Source: an uncultured Oscillospiraceae bacterium (GTDB lineage Bacteria > Bacillota > Clostridia > Oscillospirales > Oscillospiraceae). Taken from it: a stretch of DNA of 64,000 nt. This document shows positions 41,013 to 48,885 of the stretch, piece by piece. Under the pieces are notes generated by a model. That model was given only the letters and a program-made list of their open reading frames with translations, made no database searches and was not told the origin of the DNA. The position numbers were made by a program, and so were the translations under genes. Location: assembly GCA_944387635.1 (NCBI GenBank), contig CALXFT010000001.1, forward strand, positions 16,671 through 80,670, read 5' to 3'. Each line of letters begins with the position of its first letter. The first letter of the stretch is position 1.

Positions 41013-42083
41013 GTGAAAAAACCAAGCGTTTGTATTTTGTTCGGAGGCGTGAGCCCGGAGCATGAGGTCTCTCTGCGCTCGGCGGAATCCGTCCTGAACA
41101 ATTTGGACCACGGCAAGTACGAAGTCTTCCCTGTGGGCATTACCAAGGAGGGAGACTGGATCCTCTACGGCGGAGGGGACTATTCCCTGCTGCCTGGGGG
41201 AGCGTGGAAAGACCATCCCGGCAACCGGCGGGCTGCCCTCAGTCCCGTTCGGGGCCAGGGCCTGCTGATCTTCACCGGCGACGGCGTGATCCGGAAGCCC
41301 ATCGATGTGGCCTTCCCGGTGCTCCACGGGGAAAACGGCGAGGACGGCGCCATGCAGGGACTGCTCCAGCTGGCCGGGATTCCCTGCGTGGGACCCAATG
41401 TGGCCGCTTCCGCCGTGGCCATGGACAAGACCCTGACCAAGCTGGTGGCGGACCATGCTCAGGTTCCCCAGGCTGCCTGGCAGCTGGTGCGGAGCCGGGA
41501 CCTGGGACCCCGGATGGAGAGCACCCTGGACCGGCTGGAAGCCCGGTTTGCCTACCCCGTGTTTGTAAAGCCGGCGGGTACCGGCTCCTCTGTGGGCGTC
41601 ACCAAGGCTATGGATCGGGAGAGCCTGGAGGAGGGCCTGCGCACAGCTGTGGAATTTGACGATAAGATCCTGGTGGAGGAGTTTATTCACGGCCGGGAGA
41701 TCGAGGTGGCTGTGCTGGGCAACCAAGATCCGGTGGCCTCCATTGCCGGAGAAATCGACTCCGGCGCGGAGTTCTACGATTATGACGCCAAGTACCTGAC
41801 CGACACCTCAACGGCCTATATTCCCGCCCGGATTCCCGAGGACGCGGCGCGAACGGTGCGGGACTACGCGGTAAAGGTATACAAGGCTGTGGGCTGCAGG
41901 GGGCTGAGCCGGGTGGACTTTTTTGTCACCTACGGGGAAAACCGGGTGGTCTTCAACGAGATCAACACCATTCCGGGCTTTACCTCCATCTCCATGTATC
42001 CCAAGCTCTTCGCCGCCGGCGGCATGCCCTATCCGGAGCTGATCGACCGGCTCCTGGAGCTGGCTATGGAGGATTGCCAATGA
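41013..42083 (+). CDS. ddl: D-alanine--D-alanine ligase
   Basis: The 356-residue ATP-grasp ligase has the N-terminal GGVSPEHEVSLRSA, the PVFVKPAGTGSSVGV ATP-binding strand, EFYDYDAKYLTD (the Tyr-containing omega loop of D-Ala-D-Ala enzymes, unlike VanA/VanB types) and the metal-binding FNEINTIPGFT. The start is GTG at 41013 with GAGGCGAT upstream. It makes the D-Ala-D-Ala terminus for peptidoglycan. The DUF1934 gene overlaps its end by 4 bases. Confidence 0.95.
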   Translation: MKKPSVCILFGGVSPEHEVSLRSAESVLNNLDHGKYEVFPVGITKEGDWILYGGGDYSLLPGGAWKDHPGNRRAALSPVRGQGLLIFTGDGVIRKPIDVAFPVLHGENGEDGAMQGLLQLAGIPCVGPNVAASAVAMDKTLTKLVADHAQVPQAAWQLVRSRDLGPRMESTLDRLEARFAYPVFVKPAGTGSSVGVTKAMDRESLEEGLRTAVEFDDKILVEEFIHGREIEVAVLGNQDPVASIAGEIDSGAEFYDYDAKYLTDTSTAYIPARIPEDAARTVRDYAVKVYKAVGCRGLSRVDFFVTYGENRVVFNEINTIPGFTSISMYPKLFAAGGMPYPELIDRLLELAMEDCQ

Positions 42084-42508
42084 AACAGCCGGTGGTATTG
42101 TCCATCCGCGGAAGCCAGCGCTACGCGGACCAGGACCCGGAGGTCATTGAGCTGTTGACTGAGGGCGCCATGGAGTACGTTGACGGCGGCTGGAACATTG
42201 TTTACGAGGAAAGCGAGCTCACGGGCCTGGAGGGGGTCACCACCACCTTTCGGGTAGAGCCTGGTCAGGTCTTTTTGACCCGCACGGGGGCCCTGCGGTC
42301 CCAGATGGTGTTCCAGGAAGGAGTGGCCCACGATTCTCTGTATCAGATGCCCTTCGGCGCGCTGATGCTCACGGTGAAGGCCACCCGTGTGTTCTATGAC
42401 ATTGTGCCTGACGGCGGGTTTATTGATCTGGTCTATCAGATCCATGTGGAAAACACGGAGGCCGGAGTCATCGACTATCATCTGGACATCCGGGCAAAGG
42501 ACGAATAA
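42080..42508 (+). CDS. DUF1934 family beta-barrel protein (YwiB-like)
   Basis: The 142-residue lipocalin-like small barrel shows LLTEGAMEYVDGGWNIVYEESELTGLEGVTTTFRVE and the C-terminal YQIHVENTEAGVIDYHLDIRAKDE typical of DUF1934. Function unknown. ATG at 42080 overlaps the ddl stop (ATGA), with GGAGG seven bases before, so the two are translationally coupled. A terminator follows. Confidence 0.85.
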   Translation: MKQPVVLSIRGSQRYADQDPEVIELLTEGAMEYVDGGWNIVYEESELTGLEGVTTTFRVEPGQVFLTRTGALRSQMVFQEGVAHDSLYQMPFGALMLTVKATRVFYDIVPDGGFIDLVYQIHVENTEAGVIDYHLDIRAKDE

Positions 42509-42518
42509 AATAGATTAT

Positions 42519-42555
42519 AAACGGGAAGAAGCCAATGGACTTCTTCCCGTTTTTG
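42519..42555. terminator. terminator after ddl operon
   Basis: A 13-bp stem (42519-42531 with 42540-42552) followed by TTT. It is directly adjacent to the stop of the convergent membrane protein gene at 42556. Confidence 0.85.
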
Positions 42556-43026
42556 TCAGAATTTTCGGCTGTAATAGAGCTTGCATACCAGACAGCTCAG
42601 ACTCAGGAACAGGACGCAGCACAGAATGGTCAGGCAGATGCTGACGCTGAAATACCCCGCGATGATTGTGGCCGCCAAGCCCAGCAGCAGGAAAACCTGG
42701 GTCCCGGCCGCCCTTGCGCTTGTCCAGATCTGAGCGGTCCGCTCGTCGTGGTCCTTGACATAGAGCTGTCTGAGCTTCTTGTCGTTGGACAAGGCGGCGC
42801 GAATGCGGACCAGCCCGACGATCAGAAGACAGGACAGGCCGCAGGCGGCGCCGCTGATGAAGCCCCGCCACATGGACTGCCAGTGTTCGCCGCCGGCGGC
42901 GGGAACGGGGAAGGGGATCAGTCCGGCTTCGGAGAGAATGCCGCCGAAGGCAAAGGGAAGGAGCAGGCAAATGCACAGGATCACTACGACACGCTGAATT
43001 TTCAGCTTTTCACGATACGTTTCCAT
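42556..43026 (-). CDS. four-TM membrane protein paired with XRE regulator
   Basis: The 156-residue protein has hydrophobic segments near residues 11-30, 53-70, 103-122 and 124-146, with a cytosolic loop KLRQLYVKDHDERTAQI. The loop DERT matches DUF2178/DUF3796-type membrane proteins that usually sit next to a small HTH gene. Its start overlaps the stop of the XRE gene (TAATG), so the pair is coupled. Function is unknown; stress-responsive partner proteins are typical (inference). Confidence 0.78.
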   Translation of the reverse strand: METYREKLKIQRVVVILCICLLLPFAFGGILSEAGLIPFPVPAAGGEHWQSMWRGFISGAACGLSCLLIVGLVRIRAALSNDKKLRQLYVKDHDERTAQIWTSARAAGTQVFLLLGLAATIIAGYFSVSICLTILCCVLFLSLSCLVCKLYYSRKF

Positions 43027-43232
43027 TAGGATTCCTCCAGATCCGAAAAGTCAAATACTTCTTCGATGGTGAGCCCGAAATACCGGGCGATCTTGTAGGC
43101 GAGGGGCAGGGACGCGGTGTACTTCCCGACTTCGATGGAAGTGATGGTCTGCCGGGTGGTACCCACGGCTTCCGCCAGTTCCTCCTGAGACAGTTTTCGC
43201 TCCTTGCGAAGCTTGCGGATGTTCGTTTTCAT
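43026..43232 (-). CDS. XRE-family transcriptional regulator
   Basis: The 68-residue protein is essentially one Cro/CI-type helix-turn-helix: LRKERKLSQEELAEAVGTTRQTITSIEVGKYTASLPLAYKIARYFGLTIEEVFDF. It belongs to the YozG-like group. It heads an operon with the membrane protein. Its promoter contains three copies of a TGCAAAG motif spaced exactly 23 bases apart, consistent with autoregulation. Confidence 0.92.
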   Translation of the reverse strand: MKTNIRKLRKERKLSQEELAEAVGTTRQTITSIEVGKYTASLPLAYKIARYFGLTIEEVFDFSDLEES

Positions 43233-43273
43233 GGATATACCCTTTCTTTTCCGTGGTCGGCGGAAAATGCTGA

Positions 43274-43331
43274 GTTAACTTTGCAAAATAAGTATAGCAC
43301 GCTTTGCAGAAAATGTCAAGCATGCTTTGCA
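43274..43331 (-). promoter_or_regulatory. XRE operon promoter with three operators at 23-bp spacing
   Basis: On the minus strand TTGACA (43319-43314), 17 bases, TATACT (43296-43291). The 12-mers at 43274-43285, 43297-43308 and 43320-43331 (minus-strand TGCAAAGTTAAC, TGCAAAGCGTGC, TGCAAAGCATGC) interleave exactly with the -35 and -10 elements. Binding would occlude RNA polymerase. Confidence 0.72.
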
Positions 43332-43336
43332 AAAAA

Positions 43337-43371
43337 CAACACCCGGAACAGCAAAGCCGTTCCGGGTGTTG
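43337..43371 (-). terminator. terminator after the TM-PAE protein gene
   Basis: A 13-bp stem (43337-43349 with 43359-43371) is followed by TTTTTTGC on the minus strand. It insulates the downstream XRE promoter. Confidence 0.87.
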
Positions 43372-43383
43372 TGACGGGCCGCG

Positions 43384-43707
43384 TTACTCGGCAAAATCGA
43401 TTTCCTCCGCTACGGGCTCGTGCTCTGCCACCACAATCTCGGGAGCCGCAGGCTCCTCCACGGGCGCTTCTTCCGCAGCGGGAGTTTCCTCAGCAGCGGG
43501 AGTCTCCTGGGCGGCGGGAGCCTCCTCGGCGGCGGGGGCCGTCTGAGCGGGGGCGTCGGGCTCGCAGCAGGGACACTTGGGGAAGCTGGACAGGAGCTTC
43601 TTGGCCCAGGCCGCGACCTGCTCGCCGTAGGTAGCCACAATGTAGATCACGCCGGCAACGGTTGCCAGGGCGGCGAAAACCTTCAGCAGGGTTTTGATCG
43701 ATTTCAT
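43384..43707 (-). CDS. single-TM protein with Pro/Ala/Glu-rich tail
   Basis: The 107-residue protein has one membrane helix (about residues 8-26), a CPCC motif (FPKCPCCEPDAP) and then a repetitive tail of about 55 residues built from EEAPAAQE/EETPAAEE units. The tail resembles disordered wall- or cytosol-spanning linkers. The CPCC cluster could bind metal or form disulfides. No family is recognised. ATG at 43707 is set by GGAGG seven bases upstream. Confidence 0.75.
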   Translation of the reverse strand: MKSIKTLLKVFAALATVAGVIYIVATYGEQVAAWAKKLLSSFPKCPCCEPDAPAQTAPAAEEAPAAQETPAAEETPAAEEAPVEEPAAPEIVVAEHEPVAEEIDFAE

Positions 43708-43744
43708 ATACATACCTCCAGAATAATGATGATATTCTTCAATC

Positions 43745-43773
43745 AGTATAACCAATGCGGAGAGAAAAAGCAA
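43745..43773 (-). promoter_or_regulatory. promoter of the TM-PAE protein gene
   Basis: On the minus strand TTGCTT (43773-43768), 17 bases, TATACT (43750-43745). Confidence 0.6.
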
Positions 43774-43811
43774 GGAACATTTCTGGGAATTTACAGAAAT
43801 AACATAAATCC

Positions 43812-44612
43812 TCACACATAGTGGTACATGCCCCGGACGCTGACTTCACCGGAGTTCACGGCCTCCACCCGTCCATCGGAGAAGGCCACCACCAGAGCGC
43901 CGCTGTCGTCTACATCCAGAGCCCTGCCGTGCTCCACCGGGGCGCCGGGGCGCAGCAGACAGATATCCTTGCCGATGGTGACGCAGTCGCTGCGGTATCG
44001 GGCCATCATAGCGTCTTTTCCGGTGAGAAGGGTCTGATCCATGTGGTACAGGGCCTGCATCATATTCGCGGCCAGAACTTCGGGGCAGACTTCCCGGCCT
44101 GCGGCCGCGGACAAAGAGCAGGCGATTTCCCGAAGCGCTTCGGGGAAATCTTCCGGCCTTTGCCGGCAGTTGATTCCGATGCCGACTACGGCGAAGTCTG
44201 CCAGTCCGCCGGCGCCCAGGGACAGCTCGGTGAGAATGCCGCCCAGCTTCTGTTTCCCGAAGACCAGGTCATTGGTCCATTTGATGCCGGGACGGAATCC
44301 GGCGGCGGCTTCCACGGCGTCGCACATGGCCACGGCCACGGCGCAGGTCAGGTGCATCAGCTCCATGGCGGTGCATTGGGGCCGCAGGAGCATGCTCAGG
44401 TACACGCCCATGCCCTCAGGGGACAGGAAGCTTCGTCCGTTTCGGCCCCGTCCGCCGGTCTGTCGGTCGGCTATGAGAACGGTGCCGTGGGGCGCGCCGG
44501 ATTTGGCCAGAGCTTTCAGACGGTCATTGGTGGAGTCGGTTTCAGGAAGATATTCCAGCAGGTCTTTCCAGGGGTACTGGGGGCCGAGGAGGGATTGAAT
44601 TTTGTCTTTCAT
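43812..44612 (-). CDS. birA: biotin--[acetyl-CoA-carboxylase] ligase
   Basis: The 266-residue protein is the catalytic and C-terminal SH3-like domains of BirA, without the N-terminal helix-turn-helix, so it is a ligase without the repressor function. Seen are TDSTNDRLK, the biotinyl-AMP loop GGRGRNGRSFLSP and KWTNDLVFGKQKLGGILTE. It starts 6 bases after the membrane acyltransferase-like gene and is transcribed with it. Confidence 0.92.
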   Translation of the reverse strand: MKDKIQSLLGPQYPWKDLLEYLPETDSTNDRLKALAKSGAPHGTVLIADRQTGGRGRNGRSFLSPEGMGVYLSMLLRPQCTAMELMHLTCAVAVAMCDAVEAAAGFRPGIKWTNDLVFGKQKLGGILTELSLGAGGLADFAVVGIGINCRQRPEDFPEALREIACSLSAAAGREVCPEVLAANMMQALYHMDQTLLTGKDAMMARYRSDCVTIGKDICLLRPGAPVEHGRALDVDDSGALVVAFSDGRVEAVNSGEVSVRGMYHYV

Positions 44613-44618
44613 AGGCGA

Positions 44619-46037
44619 TCATTCAATGTCCCGCAGAACCGTCTCCGGCGGATCGTCCAGGATCTCCGGATGCTGCAGGATTCTTTTATAATATTTGAAG
44701 AAGGCGGCGTAGTAGAAGCCGTCCACGATCCGCTCGTCCATAACAAATTTCATATCCACATATTTGCGCTGAACCACGGTTCCGTCCTCCAGCACTTCGC
44801 AGGCCCGGCGCTTCATGCCGAAGGCGCCGAAGACCGGCAGATTGCCGAAGTTGTACAGGTGATGAAAGACCGGGGGAATTCCCAGAGAGCCCATGGAGGT
44901 CAGGAACAGGGAGCCGTGGAAGGGGCTGACTTCCAGCAGGAATTTGGGCAGCAGGCCGAAATAGTCCAGAAGCTTCAGCAGCCAGACCACGAATTTCAGA
45001 ACCACGCCGGGGATCAGGTTCAGGGCTCCGGCGGTGAGGTCAAAGTTGGAATCCAGAGGGGAGTTCTTGACCTGGTCCACCGCGGACTGGACCTTACGGT
45101 ATACGTCGTCGGCGGTGTCTGTGGGGGCCAGATGGACCTTGATGACCGTGTCCGGGGATTGGGTGGTCATTTCCTTTTTAATGGTCATGCAGAAGGAAAT
45201 GTCGTTATCCCGGGAGTAGATCCGCTGGCCGGAGAGGAACCGGTTCAGGCCGGGGTACTTACACAGGCCGCGGCAATATGCCGCCAAAAGCACATGGGTG
45301 ATGCCGAAGCTGGTCAGGCCCTCCCGCCGCTTTTTCCGGATGTAACGATCGATGTGGCTGATCTCGATGGCGTCCTCGAACAGGTTGGAGGCCTCGTTCC
45401 GGTTTACCATCAGATAAGGGGACACCTGTGCCATGGGAGGCAGGGTCCGGATCCTCCGGCCGTCGCTGCGGTCACCCCAGGTGGGGTGAAGCTCTCCCGC
45501 GGGATGGATGCGGATGGCGAAGATCACCACCAGGACGCCCAGAGCTGCCAAGGCGTCGGACAGGAACCGCTGCAGGGCGGGCCAGTTACCGGCCATCAGG
45601 GCCGTCCGGGTGATGTACAGAAGAAAGGTCAGGGGAGACAGAACCAACGGCGTCAGCAGAAGCAGGGCGTGGGGCCAGCGGCCGGCGGTGATGTCCGTAT
45701 ACAGATACGCGAAGAAAATCATGCAGATCCAGAACAGCCACACCAGAAGCGGACTATCCACGCTGCTCTGGATCCGAAGTCCGGCGTAGAGGCTCATCAT
45801 CCAGACGGGAATGGCGGTTTTGTAGAACAGCTCCTCACCGCGAAGGAGGGCGATCAGCGCGTACAGCACGGCGGCTGCCATTGGCAGAAGGATTTGACTC
45901 CACACTTCCTGGGTTCCCCCGTATCCTTTCTCGACGGGGAACACAATGCGGGTCACTGCCGAAGCCGCCATGCAAAGCGCCATCAGCCAGGTCAGCCAGT
46001 TGCCGCGGCTGACATAGAGATGAATCCTATTTTTCAT
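44619..46037 (-). CDS. membrane protein fused to a 2-oxoacid dehydrogenase acyltransferase (E2)-like domain
   Basis: The 472-residue protein has an N-terminal half with about six hydrophobic segments and a C-terminal half resembling the CAT/E2 catalytic fold (RIYSRDNDISFCMTIKKEM..., LTSMGSLGIPPVFHHLYNFG, DERIVDGFYYAAFFKYY). The E2 motif DHRxxDG reads DERIVDG, so the catalytic His is Glu435 while Asp439-Gly440 are kept. There is no lipoyl domain. Function unknown; a non-catalytic or altered acyltransferase is possible. ATG at 46037 lies 7 bases after the -10 element, so the mRNA is probably leaderless. Confidence 0.75.
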   Translation of the reverse strand: MKNRIHLYVSRGNWLTWLMALCMAASAVTRIVFPVEKGYGGTQEVWSQILLPMAAAVLYALIALLRGEELFYKTAIPVWMMSLYAGLRIQSSVDSPLLVWLFWICMIFFAYLYTDITAGRWPHALLLLTPLVLSPLTFLLYITRTALMAGNWPALQRFLSDALAALGVLVVIFAIRIHPAGELHPTWGDRSDGRRIRTLPPMAQVSPYLMVNRNEASNLFEDAIEISHIDRYIRKKRREGLTSFGITHVLLAAYCRGLCKYPGLNRFLSGQRIYSRDNDISFCMTIKKEMTTQSPDTVIKVHLAPTDTADDVYRKVQSAVDQVKNSPLDSNFDLTAGALNLIPGVVLKFVVWLLKLLDYFGLLPKFLLEVSPFHGSLFLTSMGSLGIPPVFHHLYNFGNLPVFGAFGMKRRACEVLEDGTVVQRKYVDMKFVMDERIVDGFYYAAFFKYYKRILQHPEILDDPPETVLRDIE

Positions 46038-46044
46038 AGAAATA

Positions 46045-46073
46045 AGTATAACAAAATTCCGCGTATTTGGCAA
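46045..46073 (-). promoter_or_regulatory. promoter giving an apparently leaderless mRNA
   Basis: On the minus strand TTGCCA (46073-46068), 17 bases, TATACT (46050-46045). The predicted start is about 46038, one base before the ATG. No Shine-Dalgarno sequence is present. Confidence 0.65.
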
Positions 46074-46115
46074 TAAGAAATGGACAAATTATGAACAAAT
46101 TTCGGCGGACGGACC

Positions 46116-46985
46116 TCAAAGCAGGGCCTTAACCGCCGCCATGTGGGCCGGGGTAGTGCCGCAGCAGCCGCCGAGCAATTCCGCGCCGTTGGCCCGGCAC
46201 TGCATTACGGTGTCCGCAAAGTCCTCTGGCCCCATGTGGTATTGGGCAATCCCCTGCGCGTCGATCACAGGTATGCCGGCGTTGGGCTTGCAGATCAGGG
46301 GAAGGGAGGTGTAACGGCGGAGCTTGGATACCAGGTAGGGGGTCATCATATCCGCAGCCACGCAGTTAAAGCCCACGGCGGCGGCGCCTGCCAGCTCCAG
46401 CTCCTTGAGTATGGGGCCTGCCTCCGCTCCGGAGAACAGGGAGCCGTCGGGCTGCATGGTGAAGCTGTACAGAACCGCCCCGGCACCCTCCAGCTCGGCG
46501 GCGGTGAGGATGGCCTCGGCCTCCTGCTGGTACATCAATGTCTCGCCCACCAGCAAGTCCACGCCGCCGGCCATGAGCCCCCGGATCTGACGGCGGTAGT
46601 TCTCCACCAGCAGGTCAAATAAGTCCGGATCCCAGCTGTCGCAGAAGGCGGCCAGGGTGGTGAGGTCCCCGGCAATGAGACAGTGGGGGGCGGCGGACCG
46701 GGACAGGGCGGCCAGGGTTTCGTTGACGGTCTCGGTCTGCTTCTCCAGGCCCACGGCGGCCAGAGCGATGGGCTGGGCCTGGAAGGTGGGGGCATAGAGG
46801 ATCTGACAGCCTGCCTGGGCGTAGGCTCGCTGCAGCGCGACCAGAGGCTCCGGATGCTCCAGCACCCACTGCTCGGTGCAGCAACCCCTGGGCATTCCTG
46901 TGTTTCGCAGGTTGGAGCCGGTGGCGCCGTCCAGAAGGCACAGACCGTTTCGGATTAAATCATGAAAGGCTTCTTTCGTCAACAT
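46116..46985 (-). CDS. homocysteine S-methyltransferase family protein
   Basis: The 289-residue Zn-dependent methyltransferase barrel has LLDGATGSNL at the N-terminus, GFNCVAADMM supplying one Zn Cys and GGCCGTTPAHM supplying the other two. It lacks cobalamin-binding domains, so it may act with S-methylmethionine or a partner corrinoid protein. This could use the homocysteine made by MetA/MetY elsewhere in the window. ATG at 46985 has GCGAGGT upstream; longer frames lack a ribosome site. Confidence 0.88.
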   Translation of the reverse strand: MLTKEAFHDLIRNGLCLLDGATGSNLRNTGMPRGCCTEQWVLEHPEPLVALQRAYAQAGCQILYAPTFQAQPIALAAVGLEKQTETVNETLAALSRSAAPHCLIAGDLTTLAAFCDSWDPDLFDLLVENYRRQIRGLMAGGVDLLVGETLMYQQEAEAILTAAELEGAGAVLYSFTMQPDGSLFSGAEAGPILKELELAGAAAVGFNCVAADMMTPYLVSKLRRYTSLPLICKPNAGIPVIDAQGIAQYHMGPEDFADTVMQCRANGAELLGGCCGTTPAHMAAVKALL

Positions 46986-47034
46986 GGGCTTACCTCGCTT
47001 TTCTTGAGATCGCGGCGCAGCCGCCAATGAAATG

Positions 47035-47098
47035 ATTATAAAGCATTGTGCAAAAGAATGCAAGAAACATTGACCTTTGGGGCAAAATCTGATAGACT
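47035..47098. promoter_or_regulatory. divergent promoters for methyltransferase and aminopeptidase genes
   Basis: Minus strand: TTGCAT (47063-47058), 17 bases, TATAAT (47040-47035). Plus strand: TTGACC (47070-47075), 17 bases, TAGACT (47093-47098). The two -35 elements are 6 bases apart. Confidence 0.68.
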
Positions 47099-47128
47099 AG
47101 TAAAAGCTTACGACAAAAGGAGTATTTC

Positions 47129-48352
47129 ATGAAGAAAACCGTGTTGAGAGAGTACGCCCGGCTCATCGTCCGCTGCGGCGTCAACGTACAGAAGGGCCAG
47201 GAGGTCATGATCTACGCGGATCTGGATCAGCCCCAGTTCGTGCAGATGGTGGTGGAGGAGGCCTACAAGGCCAAGGCCAAGAAAGTCACCGTGGAGTGGA
47301 ACTATCAACCCCTGCAGAAGCTCCATGTCCGGCATCAGTCCCTCAAGACCCTGGGGACCGTCACCGAGTGGCAGAAGGCCCGGCAGGAGCACATCTGCCA
47401 GGTCCTGCCCGCCCGGATCCATTTGATCTCCGAGGACCCCGACGGCCTGAAGGGCATCAATATGGACAAGTTCAGCAAGGCCCGCCAGATGCAGTATCCC
47501 ATTCTCAAGCCCTACCGGGACCGGCGGGAAAACCGGGAGCAGTGGTGCATTGCCGCCGTGCCCGGCGAGGCCTGGGCAAAGAAGGTCTTCCCCGGCGTGC
47601 GCGCCAGCACCGCCGTGGAGAAGCTGTGGGAGGCCATCCTCACGACCTCCCGGGTGGACGGCGATTCCGTGCAGGCCTGGGAGGCGCACAACGCCGACCT
47701 GAAGGCCCGCTGCGACTATCTGAACAGCCTGAAGATCCGCTTCCTGCACTACACCGCTGAAAACGGTACGGACCTGACTGTGGGTATGATTCCCCAGAGC
47801 CGTTGGCGCGGCGGCGCGGACACCACCCTTCAGGGCGTCCGCCATAACCCCAATATCCCCACGGAGGAGTGCTTCATCTCCCCCATGAAGGGTCAGGCCG
47901 AGGGCATTGTCTACTCCACCAAGCCCCTTTCCTATCAGGGGCAGCTGATCGAGAACTTCTCCCTCCGGTTTGAAAACGGCGCGGTGGTGGAGGCCAGGGC
48001 CGAAAAGGGCGAGGACCTGCTCAAAACCCTGGTGGCCATGGATGAGGGCGCGGCTTGCCTGGGCGAGTGCGCCCTGGTGCCTCAGAAGAGCCCCATCTGC
48101 GAAAGCGGCCTGCTGTTTTACAACACCCTCTTCGATGAGAACGCAGCCTGCCATTTGGCCCTGGGCATGGGCTTTGCAGATACCATCGAAGGGTTTCAGG
48201 ACAAGACCCTGGAGGAGTGCCGCCGGCTGGGCATTAACGATTCTATGATCCACGAGGACTTCATGATCGGCTGCGACAGCATGAACATCGACGCGGTCTG
48301 TGAAGATGGCTCCGTCAGGCCTATCTTCCGGAGCGGCAACTGGGCCTTCTGA
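47129..48352 (+). CDS. M29-family aminopeptidase
   Basis: The 407-residue protein starts like thermophilic aminopeptidase T/AmpS ([24 protein letters not shown]). It has the metal-binding block with [46 protein letters not shown] and [14 protein letters not shown], with the acid/His ligands near [16 protein letters not shown]. It removes N-terminal residues from peptides in the cytosol. It is monocistronic with its own promoter. Confidence 0.93.
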   Translation: MKKTVLREYARLIVRCGVNVQKGQEVMIYADLDQPQFVQMVVEEAYKAKAKKVTVEWNYQPLQKLHVRHQSLKTLGTVTEWQKARQEHICQVLPARIHLISEDPDGLKGINMDKFSKARQMQYPILKPYRDRRENREQWCIAAVPGEAWAKKVFPGVRASTAVEKLWEAILTTSRVDGDSVQAWEAHNADLKARCDYLNSLKIRFLHYTAENGTDLTVGMIPQSRWRGGADTTLQGVRHNPNIPTEECFISPMKGQAEGIVYSTKPLSYQGQLIENFSLRFENGAVVEARAEKGEDLLKTLVAMDEGAACLGECALVPQKSPICESGLLFYNTLFDENAACHLALGMGFADTIEGFQDKTLEECRRLGINDSMIHEDFMIGCDSMNIDAVCEDGSVRPIFRSGNWAF

Positions 48353-48448
48353 ATTGGACGTCGAAAGCCCTGATTTTTGGGGATTCAGAGGGAAAACCGG
48401 CTGTTTCGGCAGGAAACGCGAAGAAAATAAAATTTCCGCAAAAAACAC

Positions 48449-48477
48449 TTGCATTCTTTGCCCGGATGTGCTATTAT
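48449..48477 (+). promoter_or_regulatory. rpmE promoter
   Basis: TTGCAT (48449-48454), 17 bases, TATTAT (48472-48477). The leader of about 60 bases holds a small GGGC/GCCC hairpin, of unknown role. Confidence 0.65.
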
Positions 48478-48543
48478 ATCCGAGCGACAAAAAGACTACG
48501 GGGGCTATTATGCCCTTTACTTAACGAGAAAGAGGTGAACGAA

Positions 48544-48744
48544 ATGAAGGAAGGTATCCATCCCAAGTACGAACAGACCACCATCCGCTGTGCCTGCGGC
48601 AATGTCTTTACCACTGGTTCTACCAAGAAGGACATTCGTGTGGAGATCTGCTCCAAGTGCCACCCTTTCTATACCGGCAAGCAGAAGCTGGTTGACACCG
48701 GTGGACGTGTTGATCGGTTCAACAAGCGCTTTGGCCTGAAGTAA
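48544..48744 (+). CDS. rpmE: 50S ribosomal protein L31 (zinc-binding form)
   Basis: The 66-residue L31 with Cys16, Cys18, Cys36 and Cys39 (CAC and CSKC) is the zinc-containing form. It begins [23 protein letters not shown] at 48544 follows AGAGGTGA. It is monocistronic, with a strong terminator 12 bases after the stop. Confidence 0.97.
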   Translation: MKEGIHPKYEQTTIRCACGNVFTTGSTKKDIRVEICSKCHPFYTGKQKLVDTGGRVDRFNKRFGLK

Positions 48745-48756
48745 GGTGTCCAACAT

Positions 48757-48786
48757 CCGCACCACGGAAACGTGGTGCGGTTTTTT
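48757..48786 (+). terminator. terminator after rpmE
   Basis: A 10-bp stem with GAAA tetraloop (48757-48766, 48771-48780) followed by TTTTTT. Confidence 0.93.
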
Positions 48787-48818
48787 ATTTTGTTTACAAT
48801 TTTTCAAAGGGAAAGCAG

Positions 48819-48848
48819 TTGTGTCACACTTGCAAAATGTGGTATACT
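48819..48848 (+). promoter_or_regulatory. hflX promoter
   Basis: TTGTGT (48819-48824), 18 bases, TATACT (48843-48848), 37 bases before the ATG. Confidence 0.55.
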
Positions 48849-48885
48849 GGAAAAAGAGCGGCGGACAAACCGCAATGGAGGTACT

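Noticed and set aside
43349-43371. CRISPR-like or tandem repeats near 43.3 kb
   Set aside because: The repeated TGCAAAG units are three operators within one promoter and the adjacent inverted repeat is a terminator; there are no spacers or cas genes.
43821-46076. 751-codon plus-strand frame opposite birA and the membrane acyltransferase gene
   Set aside because: Shadow of two recognised minus-strand genes; no domain or start signal.
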